DNA from: Streptomyces sp. NBC_01445
Lineage (GTDB): Bacteria; Actinomycetota; Actinomycetes; Streptomycetales; Streptomycetaceae
Assembly: GCF_035918235.1 (NCBI RefSeq)
Contig: NZ_CP109485.1
Location: 620,001 to 684,000, forward strand
DNA: 64,000 nucleotides
Direction: 5' to 3'
Below, in pieces: positions 34,191 to 42,672 of this stretch (position 1 is its first letter; each line of letters starts with the position of its first letter). The notes under the pieces are model-generated. The model saw only the letters and a program-made list of their open reading frames with translations, was not told the origin of the DNA and did no database searches. A program made the position numbers and the translations under genes.

Positions 34191-35525
34191 ATGCCCGAGC
34201 CCCGAAGCGGCCGGCGCCCACTCCCCCGCCGGGCCGTCCTGGCCGCGGCCGCCGTCGGCCTCAGCGCCGCGCTGAACTCCACGCTCACCGCCTGCGCCAC
34301 CGCGAGCGGCAGTACATCCGGCGGCGTCACCCTCACGTTCTCCTGGTGGGGCAACGACGACCGTGCCGCGCGCACCGAGCAGGCCGTGCGGCTCTTCGAG
34401 AAGGAACACCCCGGCGTCACCGTCCGCACATCGAGCGGGGACTTCGGCGCGTACCTGCAGAAACTGGCCACGCAGGCGGCCGGCGGCGGCATGCCCGATG
34501 TGGCTCAGCTCGACTACCGGCAGGTGTCCCAGTACGCGGGCGGGGGCGCGCTGATGTCACTGGACGACACCATCAAGAACGGGACGATCCGCACGTCCGA
34601 CATGAGCAGGGACTTCCTGCGCACCGGCACGTACAAGGGCGGGCAGTACGCCCTGCCCATGGGCCGCGGCATCACCGGCTACGCCTATGACTCCGCCGTC
34701 TACGCGAGGGCCAACATCCCGTCACCGAAACCCAGTTGGACGTGGCTGGACTGGGAAAGGGCCAACAGGAAGATCGTCGCCCTGGGACTGAAGTCTCCCG
34801 ACGGCCGCCCCTTCGCGGGTGCCAATGACGGCGGGACCAACGAGGACGTGTTCGAGACCTGGCTGCGCAGCCGCGGCGGAAAACTCTACGCAAGCCAGAC
34901 CGAGCTCGGGTTCACCGAGGACGACCTCACCGCGTTCTGGACGTTCTGCGACCGGCTGCGCAAGGACGGCACCATCGCTCAGGCCAGGGACACGGCGCAG
35001 GCCAACAGCACCGAGACGAGCCCGATGGGCCGTCATCTCGCCGCCGCCGACTTCACCTGGGACGCACCGTTCCCCAGCTACCCGGCCCTGCTGGGCGACT
35101 CCGTCCACTTCGCACCGGTCCCCACGACCGACGGCCACCAGGGCTCGTACTTCAAGCCGAGCATGCTCATCGGCGTCAGCGCGGACAGCGAACACCCCAA
35201 GGAGGCGGCGCAGTTGGTCGACTTCCTCCTCAATGACCAACGGGTCGGCGACATCCTCGCCTTCTCCCGGTCCACTCCGCCCAACCGGAGGATCGCCGCC
35301 CGCGTCGCCAGGACGCTCAAGGGCCCCGAGCGGGAGATCTACGAGTACGCGCAGACCATGGAGAAGTACGGCCTGGACGCCCCGCCGACCGCCCCGCCAC
35401 GGGGCGATGTCGCGATCCAGACCGCATTCACCCGCGAATACCAGCGTGTGATGTACGGCCTGGCCACACCCCGCCAGGCGGCACGCGAACTCATCGACGA
35501 GGCGAACCGGGAGCTGAGGTCATGA
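34191..35525 (+). CDS. Extracellular sugar-binding lipoprotein of an ABC transporter
   Basis: The product has 444 residues. The signal is of the Tat lipoprotein type (RRPLPRRAVLAAAAVGLSAA, lipobox ending TLTAC at residue 35). The mature protein begins with a short Ser/Gly linker and the family-1 binding-protein start VTLTFSWWGNDDRAARTEQA. The closing part has KPSMLIGVSADSEHPKEAAQ, usual for this family. It begins a new transporter operon 233 bp after the cupin gene and overlaps the next permease start (ATGA). The ligand is unknown; the GH2 enzyme at the operon end suggests a beta-galactoside or beta-glucuronide. Confidence 0.93.
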   Translation: MPEPRSGRRPLPRRAVLAAAAVGLSAALNSTLTACATASGSTSGGVTLTFSWWGNDDRAARTEQAVRLFEKEHPGVTVRTSSGDFGAYLQKLATQAAGGGMPDVAQLDYRQVSQYAGGGALMSLDDTIKNGTIRTSDMSRDFLRTGTYKGGQYALPMGRGITGYAYDSAVYARANIPSPKPSWTWLDWERANRKIVALGLKSPDGRPFAGANDGGTNEDVFETWLRSRGGKLYASQTELGFTEDDLTAFWTFCDRLRKDGTIAQARDTAQANSTETSPMGRHLAAADFTWDAPFPSYPALLGDSVHFAPVPTTDGHQGSYFKPSMLIGVSADSEHPKEAAQLVDFLLNDQRVGDILAFSRSTPPNRRIAARVARTLKGPEREIYEYAQTMEKYGLDAPPTAPPRGDVAIQTAFTREYQRVMYGLATPRQAARELIDEANRELRS

Positions 35526-36490
35526 GCACTGTGTCGACCAGGGCGCCCTCGCGCCCCGCCCCGGACACGGACCGCCAAGCGCCGAAGCGGCGGCGCCGCC
35601 AGGTACGTGAACGGCAGTGGCCCGCCTACGTGTTCCTCTCCCCGTGGATGCTCGGGGCGCTGGTCCTGACCCTCGTGCCGATGGCCGTCTCCCTGTATTT
35701 GTCCTTCACGGACTACAACCTGTTCGATCCGCCGCACTGGGTGGGCCTGCGCAACTACACGGAGATGCTCACCGAAGACCCCCGCTACTGGCGGTCGGTC
35801 GGCACCACGATGCTGTACGTCGTCGTGGCCGTCCCGCTGAAGCTCGGCCTCGCCCTCGGTGTCGCGATGCTCCTCAAGAACCTCAACCGCGGCCGTGCCT
35901 TCTACCGTTCCGCCTTCTACGCGCCCTCCCTGCTCGGGGCGAGCATGTCCATAGCCCTGGTGTGGAAGGCGCTGTTCAACGACGGCGGCACGGTTTCCGG
36001 GCTTCTCGACTCGGTCGGCATCGACGTGGGCGGCTGGGTGGGCAATCCCCACCTCGCGGTGTACGTGGTCGTCCTGCTGACGGTGTGGCAGTTCGGGGCA
36101 CCTATGGTGATCTTCCTGGCGGGTCTGCAGCAGATCTCGCCCGATCTCTACGAGGCCGCGTCGCTCGACGGCGCCGGCCGCCGGCGGCAGTTCGTCTCCA
36201 TCACCGTGCCGATGCTGTCCCCGGTCATCTTCTTCAACCTGGTGCTGGAGATCATCAACTCCTTCCAGGTCTTCACACCGGCCTTCGTCATCAGCGGCGG
36301 CAAGGGCGCCCCCGCCGACTCCACCATGTTCTACACGCTCTATCTGTATGAACGCGGCTTCACCGCCTCGCACATGGGCTACGCGGCGGCGATGGCCTGG
36401 ATGCTGCTGATCGCCATCGCCGCGATCACCCTGATCCTGTTCCGGACGTCCCGGTCCTGGGTCTTCTACGCGGACGAGGAGGGACGATGA
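35522..36490 (+). CDS. Sugar ABC transporter permease, MalF type
   Basis: The product has 322 residues with a basic tail (PKRRRRQVRERQW) and six membrane helices starting at AYVFLSPWMLGALVLTLVPM. The EAA loop is LYEAASLDGAGRRRQFVSIT. It is coupled by 4-bp overlaps to the binding-protein gene and to the next permease gene. Confidence 0.94.
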   Translation: MSTVSTRAPSRPAPDTDRQAPKRRRRQVRERQWPAYVFLSPWMLGALVLTLVPMAVSLYLSFTDYNLFDPPHWVGLRNYTEMLTEDPRYWRSVGTTMLYVVVAVPLKLGLALGVAMLLKNLNRGRAFYRSAFYAPSLLGASMSIALVWKALFNDGGTVSGLLDSVGIDVGGWVGNPHLAVYVVVLLTVWQFGAPMVIFLAGLQQISPDLYEAASLDGAGRRRQFVSITVPMLSPVIFFNLVLEIINSFQVFTPAFVISGGKGAPADSTMFYTLYLYERGFTASHMGYAAAMAWMLLIAIAAITLILFRTSRSWVFYADEEGR

Positions 36491-37323
36491 ACATCGCCAT
36501 GAAACGCTGGCTGCCGCAGGCGGCCGCGGCCGTCTGCCTGCTCGTACTGCTGTATCCGCTGGCCTGGCTCCTCGCCACGTCGCTCAAGCCGGCCGACGAG
36601 GTGGTGACGAGCCTCGACCTGTGGCCCAGCCACTTCGAGTGGTCGAACTACACGACTGCGCTGGACGGCGTCTCGGGCATCACCGTCACACAACTGCTCG
36701 GCAACACCCTGCTGATCGCGGTCGGCGCCGTCGTGGGCAACGTCCTGTCCTGCTCGTTGGCCGCCTATGCCTTCGCCCGGCTGCGCTTCCGTATGAGCAA
36801 GGTGATGTTCGCGTTCATGGTGGCGACGCTGATGCTGCCGCACCACGTCGTCCTGATCCCGCAGTACATCATCTTCAACCGGCTCGGCATGGTGGACACC
36901 TACTGGCCGCTCATCCTGCCGAAGTTCCTTGCCACCGAGGCGTTCTTCGTCTTCCTGATCGTCCAGTTCATGCGCGGACTCCCGCGCGAGCTGGAGGAGT
37001 CCGCCCGCATCGACGGCTGCGGCGCCTTCCGCACGTACTGGTCGATCACGCTCCCCCTGACCCGGCCCGCGCTGATCACCACCGCCATCTTCACGTTCAT
37101 CTGGACGTGGAACGACTTCTTCACGCAGATGATCTATCTGTTCGCGCCGGAGAAGTTCACCATCACCCTCGCCCTGCGCAGCTTCGTCGACCAGTCCAGC
37201 ACGTCCGCGTACGGGCCCATGTTCGCCATGTCGGTGATCTCGGTCCTGCCGATCGTGCTGTTCTTCTTCGTCTTCCAGCGCTATCTGGTGCAGGGCATGG
37301 CCACCTCCGGGCTGAAGGGCTGA
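36487..37323 (+). CDS. Sugar ABC transporter permease, MalG type
   Basis: The product has 278 residues with six membrane helices. The EAA loop is LEESARIDGCGAFRTYWSIT and the C-terminus FQRYLVQGMATSGLKG is the usual MalG-type tail. It completes the importer encoded by 34191-36490; again no ATPase gene is present. Confidence 0.94.
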   Translation: MNIAMKRWLPQAAAAVCLLVLLYPLAWLLATSLKPADEVVTSLDLWPSHFEWSNYTTALDGVSGITVTQLLGNTLLIAVGAVVGNVLSCSLAAYAFARLRFRMSKVMFAFMVATLMLPHHVVLIPQYIIFNRLGMVDTYWPLILPKFLATEAFFVFLIVQFMRGLPRELEESARIDGCGAFRTYWSITLPLTRPALITTAIFTFIWTWNDFFTQMIYLFAPEKFTITLALRSFVDQSSTSAYGPMFAMSVISVLPIVLFFFVFQRYLVQGMATSGLKG

Positions 37324-37329
37324 GCCACC

Positions 37330-37959
37330 ATGACCCACGCGCCCACCGCGCCGACCACGTCCAGCAAGTCCAGCCGGGACAGCCGCGATCGCCGGGAGCC
37401 CGGCGAGGTCTTCGGTCCGAGCTTCTCCCTCTTCGCCGACGTGCTCCTGGTCGGCCTGCTCACCACCGCCGCCTGCCTCCCGGTCGTCACGGCACCCGCC
37501 GCATTCACCGCCGCGTCGACCGCCCTCAGGCAGAGCGCTGTCCATGGTCTCCCTGTCAGGGCCGGTACGTACGTCGCTCACCTGCGCGCACACATGACCG
37601 CGCGGGTGCTGGCCGCCGGGTGTGTTCCGCCGCTGCTCGCACTCGTCCTGCTGATCGACGCAGCGCTGTTGCGCAGTTCGCTGCCCGGAGCGGCCGTCAT
37701 GTCACCCGCGCTGGCGCTGCTCACGCTGGGCGTCATGGTCGTGGGGCTGCGCGCGACGGCGCTGGAGGCTCCGCACCGGCTGTCCGCACGCGAGGGATTC
37801 CTCCGCAGCGTCGCCGACCCGCGCGGCTCGCTCCTCCTCGCCGGTGCCGTACTCCTGAGCCTGCTCCTCGCATGGTCGATTCCGCTGCTGGCTCCGCTGC
37901 TGTCGGGTCCGCTGGCGTTCGCCGCCACGGTCGTGGGGCTCCGCTCCACCGCGGACTGA
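37330..37959 (+). CDS. Small integral membrane protein, possibly YesL/DUF624-like
   Basis: The product has 209 residues. After a charged N-terminus (SSRDSRDRREPGEVFG) come about five hydrophobic segments, for example LFADVLLVGLLTTAACLPVV and LLLAGAVLLSLLLAWSIPLL. The topology, size and position next to a sugar ABC transporter and a glycosidase resemble YesL/DUF624 proteins, but the sequence match is from memory and weak. It lies 6 bp after the permease gene. Its role in transport is unknown. Confidence 0.6.
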   Translation: MTHAPTAPTTSSKSSRDSRDRREPGEVFGPSFSLFADVLLVGLLTTAACLPVVTAPAAFTAASTALRQSAVHGLPVRAGTYVAHLRAHMTARVLAAGCVPPLLALVLLIDAALLRSSLPGAAVMSPALALLTLGVMVVGLRATALEAPHRLSAREGFLRSVADPRGSLLLAGAVLLSLLLAWSIPLLAPLLSGPLAFAATVVGLRSTAD

Positions 37960-38015
37960 TCCGCGGCGACGCCCACTTCCTCCATACTCCCGTACGACAC
38001 CACCGGAGTTCTCGC

Positions 38016-39830
38016 ATGCCGTACTCCCATCTGGACGCCGCCGGCCACCCGAGGCCGCAACTCGTCCGCGACCCCAGCTGGCGTGACCTGAGCGGTCCGT
38101 GGCAGTTCGCCTACGACGACGCGAACCGCGGCCGCTCCGGGCGCTGGATGGACCCGGAAACCACCGAACCCTTCACCGCCACCATCACCGTGCCCTACCC
38201 GCCCGAGTCCGAGGCCTCCGGCGTCGGCGACACGGCCTTCCACCCCGTGCTCTGGTACCGGCGCACGATCGAGGTCACCCGGCCGACAGCGGGCCGGCGC
38301 CTGCTGTTGCACTTCGGCGCAGTCGACCACCGGGCCGAGGTGTGGGTGAACGGACAACTCGTAGGACGTCACGAAGGCGGCCACACAGGCTTCTCCTGCG
38401 ACCTCACCGATGCCGTCCGCCGGGACGGTGAGCAGACCGTCGTGGTCCGGGCCGAGGACCAGCCGCTCGACGCCACGCAACCTCGCGGCAAGCAGGACTG
38501 GCGGCGGGACCCGCACGTCATCTGGTACCACCGCACCTCAGGCATCTGGCAGCCGGTATGGCTGGAGGACGTGCCGGACGAGCACATCACGGTCCTGCAC
38601 TGGACCCCCGATGTCGCGCACGCCCGCGTCCGCTGCCGGATCCGGCTGAGCGAGTGGCCGCGACGCCCGTTGACCGTCACGGTGCGCCTCGCCCGAGGCG
38701 ATCGGGTGCTCGCCGAACAGCGCACGCTGGCCGACGGCCAGGAGACGGAGTTCGATGTCGCGGTGCCGGCCCTTCGGCACGCTCAGGACCTCGACGACCT
38801 GCTCTGGAGCCCCGAGCAACCCCATCTCGTGGACGCGATCGTGACTCTGAACGACGCGGCCGACGACACCCCCGTCGACCGCGTCACGTCCTACCTCGGT
38901 CTGCGCGACATCGGCTGGGACGACGGTGTCTTCCTCCTCAACCACAAGCCGTACTTCCTGCGTTTCGCACTCCAGCAGGGCTACTGGCCCGCATCCCATC
39001 TGGCGGCCCCGGCAGACACGTTGCGCCGGGACGCCGAACTGGCCAAGTCGATCGGCCTCAACGGGCTGCGCATCCACCAGAAGATCGAGGATCCCCGCTT
39101 CCTCTACTGGGCCGACCGGCTGGGGCTGATGCTCTGGGAGGAGATGCCGTCGGCGTACACGTTCGGCACGCAGACCGTCGAGCGGGTGGTCGGCGAATGG
39201 ACCGAGGCGATCTCCCGCGACCTCAGCCACCCGTCGATCGTCGCGTGGGTTCCGATCAACGAGTCCTGGTCCGTTCCGAACCCGGCGCTCGTCCCCGCCC
39301 AGCGGCACTTCATGGACAGCCTCTACCACCTGACCAAGGCCCTCGACCCGTCACGCCCGGCCGTCTCCAACGACGGCTGGGAGATCTCCGCCGCCGACAT
39401 CTGGGGTGTGCACGACTACACGCAGCATGCGCAGGTGCTCCGCGAGCGTTACGGGCACTCCTCCTTGCGGCAGGGCGAGATCGTCGAGCAGTGGCCCGGT
39501 GCCAAACGGTTCGTCCTGGACGGCGTGCGCCACCAGGGACAGCCCGTCGTACTGAGTGAGTTCGGCGGGGCCACCTTCGAACCGGCCGAAGGCGCGGAGT
39601 GGTTCGGCTACGACACCGTGAGCACGAAAGAGGACTTCGCCGAACGCCTGGCCGGGTTGGTGCAGGCCGCGGTGGACTCCGGCCTCGCCGGCTTCTGCTT
39701 CACCCAGTTCACCGACACCGAGCAGGAGATCAACGGCCTGTTCACCGCGGACCGCCGGCCGAAGCTCCCCGAGGCGGAGTTGCGCGGAATCCTGACCCGG
39801 ACCCGAGGCCGGTCGGGAGCCACCACATAA
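38016..39830 (+). CDS. GH2-family glycosidase (beta-galactosidase/beta-glucuronidase type)
   Basis: The product has 604 residues from the ATG at 38016, which has CCGGAG 8 bp upstream and begins the family's sugar-binding domain (WRDLSGPWQFAYDDANRG). The jelly-roll domain, an immunoglobulin-like domain (about 190-290) and a TIM barrel follow in order. The acid/base glutamate is E416 in WVPINESW and the nucleophile E515 in VVLSEFGG. There is no signal peptide, so it acts on imported substrate. It is shorter than E. coli LacZ and closer in size to beta-glucuronidases. It lies 56 bp after the membrane-protein gene. Confidence 0.9.
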   Translation: MPYSHLDAAGHPRPQLVRDPSWRDLSGPWQFAYDDANRGRSGRWMDPETTEPFTATITVPYPPESEASGVGDTAFHPVLWYRRTIEVTRPTAGRRLLLHFGAVDHRAEVWVNGQLVGRHEGGHTGFSCDLTDAVRRDGEQTVVVRAEDQPLDATQPRGKQDWRRDPHVIWYHRTSGIWQPVWLEDVPDEHITVLHWTPDVAHARVRCRIRLSEWPRRPLTVTVRLARGDRVLAEQRTLADGQETEFDVAVPALRHAQDLDDLLWSPEQPHLVDAIVTLNDAADDTPVDRVTSYLGLRDIGWDDGVFLLNHKPYFLRFALQQGYWPASHLAAPADTLRRDAELAKSIGLNGLRIHQKIEDPRFLYWADRLGLMLWEEMPSAYTFGTQTVERVVGEWTEAISRDLSHPSIVAWVPINESWSVPNPALVPAQRHFMDSLYHLTKALDPSRPAVSNDGWEISAADIWGVHDYTQHAQVLRERYGHSSLRQGEIVEQWPGAKRFVLDGVRHQGQPVVLSEFGGATFEPAEGAEWFGYDTVSTKEDFAERLAGLVQAAVDSGLAGFCFTQFTDTEQEINGLFTADRRPKLPEAELRGILTRTRGRSGATT

Positions 39831-39924
39831 AGTCGCCGCCGACTGTCCCGTCTTCTGCGTCTCCCGCGGCCAGCTCGTCGACCTGGGTACCGCAGCCGTC
39901 GCCGTCGGCCTCCTCGCTCTCACC

Positions 39925-39950
39925 TGGACCTCTCGCATGGACCTCTCGCA
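39925..39950 (+). repeat. 13-bp exact tandem duplication
   Basis: TGGACCTCTCGCA occurs at 39925-39937 and again directly at 39938-39950, 45 bp before the GTG of the PaiB-like gene. It may lie in that gene's promoter. It could be a simple slippage duplication. Confidence 0.7.
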
Positions 39951-39995
39951 AACGAAATACCCTGGACCGGCCTACAACCCCGCAAGGAGCAGAGC

Positions 39996-40634
39996 GTGTT
40001 CATCCAGCCCTGGGACGCCGCACTGGACGACGCCGAATGGCAGACGTGGATCGCCGACGGCCACGACTTCGGCCAGCTCAGTGTCAACGGCCTCCCCGGT
40101 CAGGCTCCGATGGTCGTCCCCACCCACTTCACCAGCGACAACAGCCGGCTCCTGATCCACCTCGCCCGCCCCAACCCGGTCTGGAAGGCGATCGAGAACG
40201 ACCCGAACGTTACGTTCACCGTCATCGGCGACTACGCCTTCGTCCCCGGCCCCTGGCGCGCCAAGCCCGACACGCCGCCCACCGACGGCGTCCCCACCAG
40301 CTACTACGCGGCCGTCCAGTTCACCTGCCGCGCCCACATCGTCGACACCCCCGAGGCCAAGGCCGAACTCCTGCGCCGCCAGCTCGCCCACTTCCAGCCG
40401 AACGGCGACCACGCCCTCGTCGCCGTGGACCAGCCGCCGTACGGACGCATGCTGTCCGGCATCCGCGGCCTGCGCCTGGACGTCACCGAGGTGCGCGCCA
40501 AGTTCAAGTACGACGACAACAAGCCCGCTGAGCACCGCACGGCGGTCGCCGACCGCCTCGTGGCACGAGGCCAGGCCCTCGACGTACCCACCGCCGGACA
40601 GCAACGCCGCCGCCTGGACCGTACGGGCGACTGA
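39996..40634 (+). CDS. PaiB-like FMN-binding negative regulator family protein
   Basis: The product has 212 residues; the GTG start at 39996 has AAGGAG 9 bp upstream. Family features include FIQPWDAALDDAEWQTWIAD, PMVVPTHFTSDNSRLLIHLA and the late MLSGIRGLRLDVTEVRAKFK. The fold is a split-barrel flavin-binding domain. The original PaiB affects sporulation and degradative-enzyme genes in Bacillus, but many homologues may simply be flavoproteins. It is transcribed alone. Confidence 0.88.
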   Translation: MFIQPWDAALDDAEWQTWIADGHDFGQLSVNGLPGQAPMVVPTHFTSDNSRLLIHLARPNPVWKAIENDPNVTFTVIGDYAFVPGPWRAKPDTPPTDGVPTSYYAAVQFTCRAHIVDTPEAKAELLRRQLAHFQPNGDHALVAVDQPPYGRMLSGIRGLRLDVTEVRAKFKYDDNKPAEHRTAVADRLVARGQALDVPTAGQQRRRLDRTGD

Positions 40635-40822
40635 AAGCCCTGACAGGGCGGACGCGTTCCTCAGGTCAGGGACGTGCGACGAGTTCGGTGAGTTCGTCCA
40701 ACACCCGCACAGCCACCTTGGCACGTACATCAATCAGCGCCGCCTGCCCCGGGGGGGCGACGCGCATCACATGTGTGCGGAGTTACGGTACGCACATCGG
40801 TACTCGGAAAGGTCAGGTAGCC

Positions 40823-42076
40823 ATGTCGAAGACGGTGACCGCGCAACTGCCGGAGATCCGCGATGAACTCGCCGCCTTCTACAAGGATCTGCACCAGAAC
40901 CCGGAACTCTCGCTCCAGGAGACGCGAACCGCCGGTCTGCTGGCGCAGCGCTTGCGCGACGCGGGATTCGACGAGGTGGCCGAAGGGATCGGCGTCACCG
41001 GCGTGGTCGGGTTGCTGCGCAACGGTGAGGGGCCGGTGGTCATGCTCCGCGCGGACTTCGACGCGCTGCCGGTGGAGGAGAAGACCGGGCTTCCCTACGC
41101 CAGCCAGGCGCGTGGTGTGGACAGCGAGGGCCGTGACGTACCGGTGATGCACGCCTGCGGTCATGACATGCACGCCGCATGCCTGACCGGCGCCGCCATG
41201 CTGCTCGCGCAGGCACGTGATCAGTGGCGCGGCACCTTGCTGGTTGTGTTCCAGCCGGCTGAGGAACTCGCGGTCGGCGCGCGCGGGATGGTCGATGACG
41301 GACTGTTCGAGCGGTTCCCCAAGCCCGAAATCGTGCTGGGCCAGCACGTCGGGCCACTGCCCGCAGGGGTCATCGGCTACGGCACGGGCCCGGTGATGGC
41401 TGCTGCGGATTCCCTCAACATCACCCTCCACGGTCGCGGCGGCCACGGATCCCGGCCCGAGGCGTCCATCGACCCGGTGCTCATGGCGGCGAACGTGGTC
41501 ACGCGGCTGCAGGGCATCGTCGCGCGGGAGGTGCCTCCGGCCGAGACGGCCGTGGTGACGGTGGGTCGCTTGCAGGCAGGTACAAAGGACAACATCATCC
41601 CCGACAAGGCCGAGTTGGGGGTCAATGTCCGTACGTTCACCCCGGCGATCCGCGACAAGGTCCGCAGCGCGATCGAGCGCATCGTCACGGCGGAGTCGCA
41701 GGCGAGCGGCGCGGAGCAGCCGCCGGAATTCGACTGGGCCGGCGCCGCTCCGGCGCTCGTGAGCGAGCCGGCCGCGACGCAGACCACGGTCGCCGCGTTC
41801 GCGGAGCACTTCGGGCAGCAGCGGATCATGCCCATGCCTCAGGTGAACGCGAGCGAGGACGTCGGCGTCTTCGGTGAGGTGCTCGGCGTGCCCACCGTGT
41901 TCTGGTTCTGGGGCGGCCTGGACACCGAAACGGTCCTCACCGCGCTCGCGGAAGACCGGCTGGACGAGCTGCCGGCCAACCACTCCCCCCACTTCGCCCC
42001 CCTCGTCGAGCCCACCTTGAGCACGGGCGTGGAAGCACTCGTCGTAGCCGCCCTGGAATGGCTCGCGGACGCGTGA
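40823..42076 (+). CDS. M20-family metal-dependent amidohydrolase
   Basis: The product has 417 residues from the ATG at 40823 (AAAGGTCAGGT upstream). The di-metal motif is HACGHDMHAA, with the cysteine and histidines typical of aminoacylase/hippurate-hydrolase-like enzymes, and the catalytic glutamates are in FQPAEELAVGARG. The dimerisation domain begins near LNITLHGRGGHGSRPEASID. It hydrolyses N-acyl amino acids or related amides in the cytosol. It converges on a TetR gene and shares a hairpin with it. Confidence 0.92.
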   Translation: MSKTVTAQLPEIRDELAAFYKDLHQNPELSLQETRTAGLLAQRLRDAGFDEVAEGIGVTGVVGLLRNGEGPVVMLRADFDALPVEEKTGLPYASQARGVDSEGRDVPVMHACGHDMHAACLTGAAMLLAQARDQWRGTLLVVFQPAEELAVGARGMVDDGLFERFPKPEIVLGQHVGPLPAGVIGYGTGPVMAAADSLNITLHGRGGHGSRPEASIDPVLMAANVVTRLQGIVAREVPPAETAVVTVGRLQAGTKDNIIPDKAELGVNVRTFTPAIRDKVRSAIERIVTAESQASGAEQPPEFDWAGAAPALVSEPAATQTTVAAFAEHFGQQRIMPMPQVNASEDVGVFGEVLGVPTVFWFWGGLDTETVLTALAEDRLDELPANHSPHFAPLVEPTLSTGVEALVVAALEWLADA

Positions 42077-42082
42077 ACCGGT

Positions 42083-42117
42083 GGTCCTGCCGGCGTTCAC
42101 CGATCGGCGGCAGGACC
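42083..42117. terminator. Hairpin between M20 hydrolase and TetR genes
   Basis: GGTCCTGCCG at 42083-42092 pairs exactly with 42108-42117 across a 15-nt loop. It lies 7 bp after the M20 stop and overlaps the last codons of the TetR gene. Confidence 0.6.
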
Positions 42118-42672
42118 CCCGCCGCCGAACGTCTCCAGCAGTACGTCGACGACCTCATCCACGTCTGCCTCGGCGAGGTCCTCGAACGCCCCGGAATGGC
42201 GGGCGAGCAACACCCCGGCGACCGCCGCCACCAGCACGTCGGCCCGCAGCCCGGGCCGGTCCCTGCCCTCCCGGGCGAAGCGTGCCCGCAGCGGATCCAC
42301 GAGCCGGGCGCGCAGGGCCGCGCGGGTGGCGTCCTGCGCGGCCCCGTCACTCAGCGGCTGGACAGCGACTCTCAGCAGAGGGACCGGACCGCGCCGCTCC
42401 GCCCGCTCGGCGACCTCGCGCAGGCGCGGCTCCGTGAGCAGGTCGTCCGGCGCGGTGTCGCCGTGTTCGGCGCGCAGCACCTCGACATACAGCAGGGGCT
42501 TGCTGCCGAAGTAGCGCGCGATCAGGGCCGGGTCCACGCCGGCCCGCTCGCCGATCTCGCGGATGGTCGTGCGGTCGTAGCCTCGCTCGGAGAAGAGTTC
42601 GGTCGCCGCCCGCAGCAGCGCCTCGCGGGTGCGGGCGGAGTTCCGGCGCGGGCCCGCGGCCTCCGCGCTCAT
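42097..42672 (-). CDS. TetR-family transcriptional regulator
   Basis: The product has 191 residues. The N-terminal helix-turn-helix is TREALLRAATELFSERGYDR, then TIREIGERAGVDPALIARYF. The rest is a helical ligand domain. Its ATG overlaps the stop of the MFS exporter gene on the same strand (ATGA at 42669-42672), so the pair is co-transcribed and the regulator probably controls the exporter and itself. Confidence 0.92.
   Translation of the reverse strand: MSAEAAGPRRNSARTREALLRAATELFSERGYDRTTIREIGERAGVDPALIARYFGSKPLLYVEVLRAEHGDTAPDDLLTEPRLREVAERAERRGPVPLLRVAVQPLSDGAAQDATRAALRARLVDPLRARFAREGRDRPGLRADVLVAAVAGVLLARHSGAFEDLAEADVDEVVDVLLETFGGGGPAADR

Noticed and set aside
36621..38015. Open upstream extension of the GH2 gene through the permease and membrane-protein genes
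   Set aside because: The extension is Arg/His-rich shadow of two real genes. The GH2 domain begins at 38016 with its own ribosome site.
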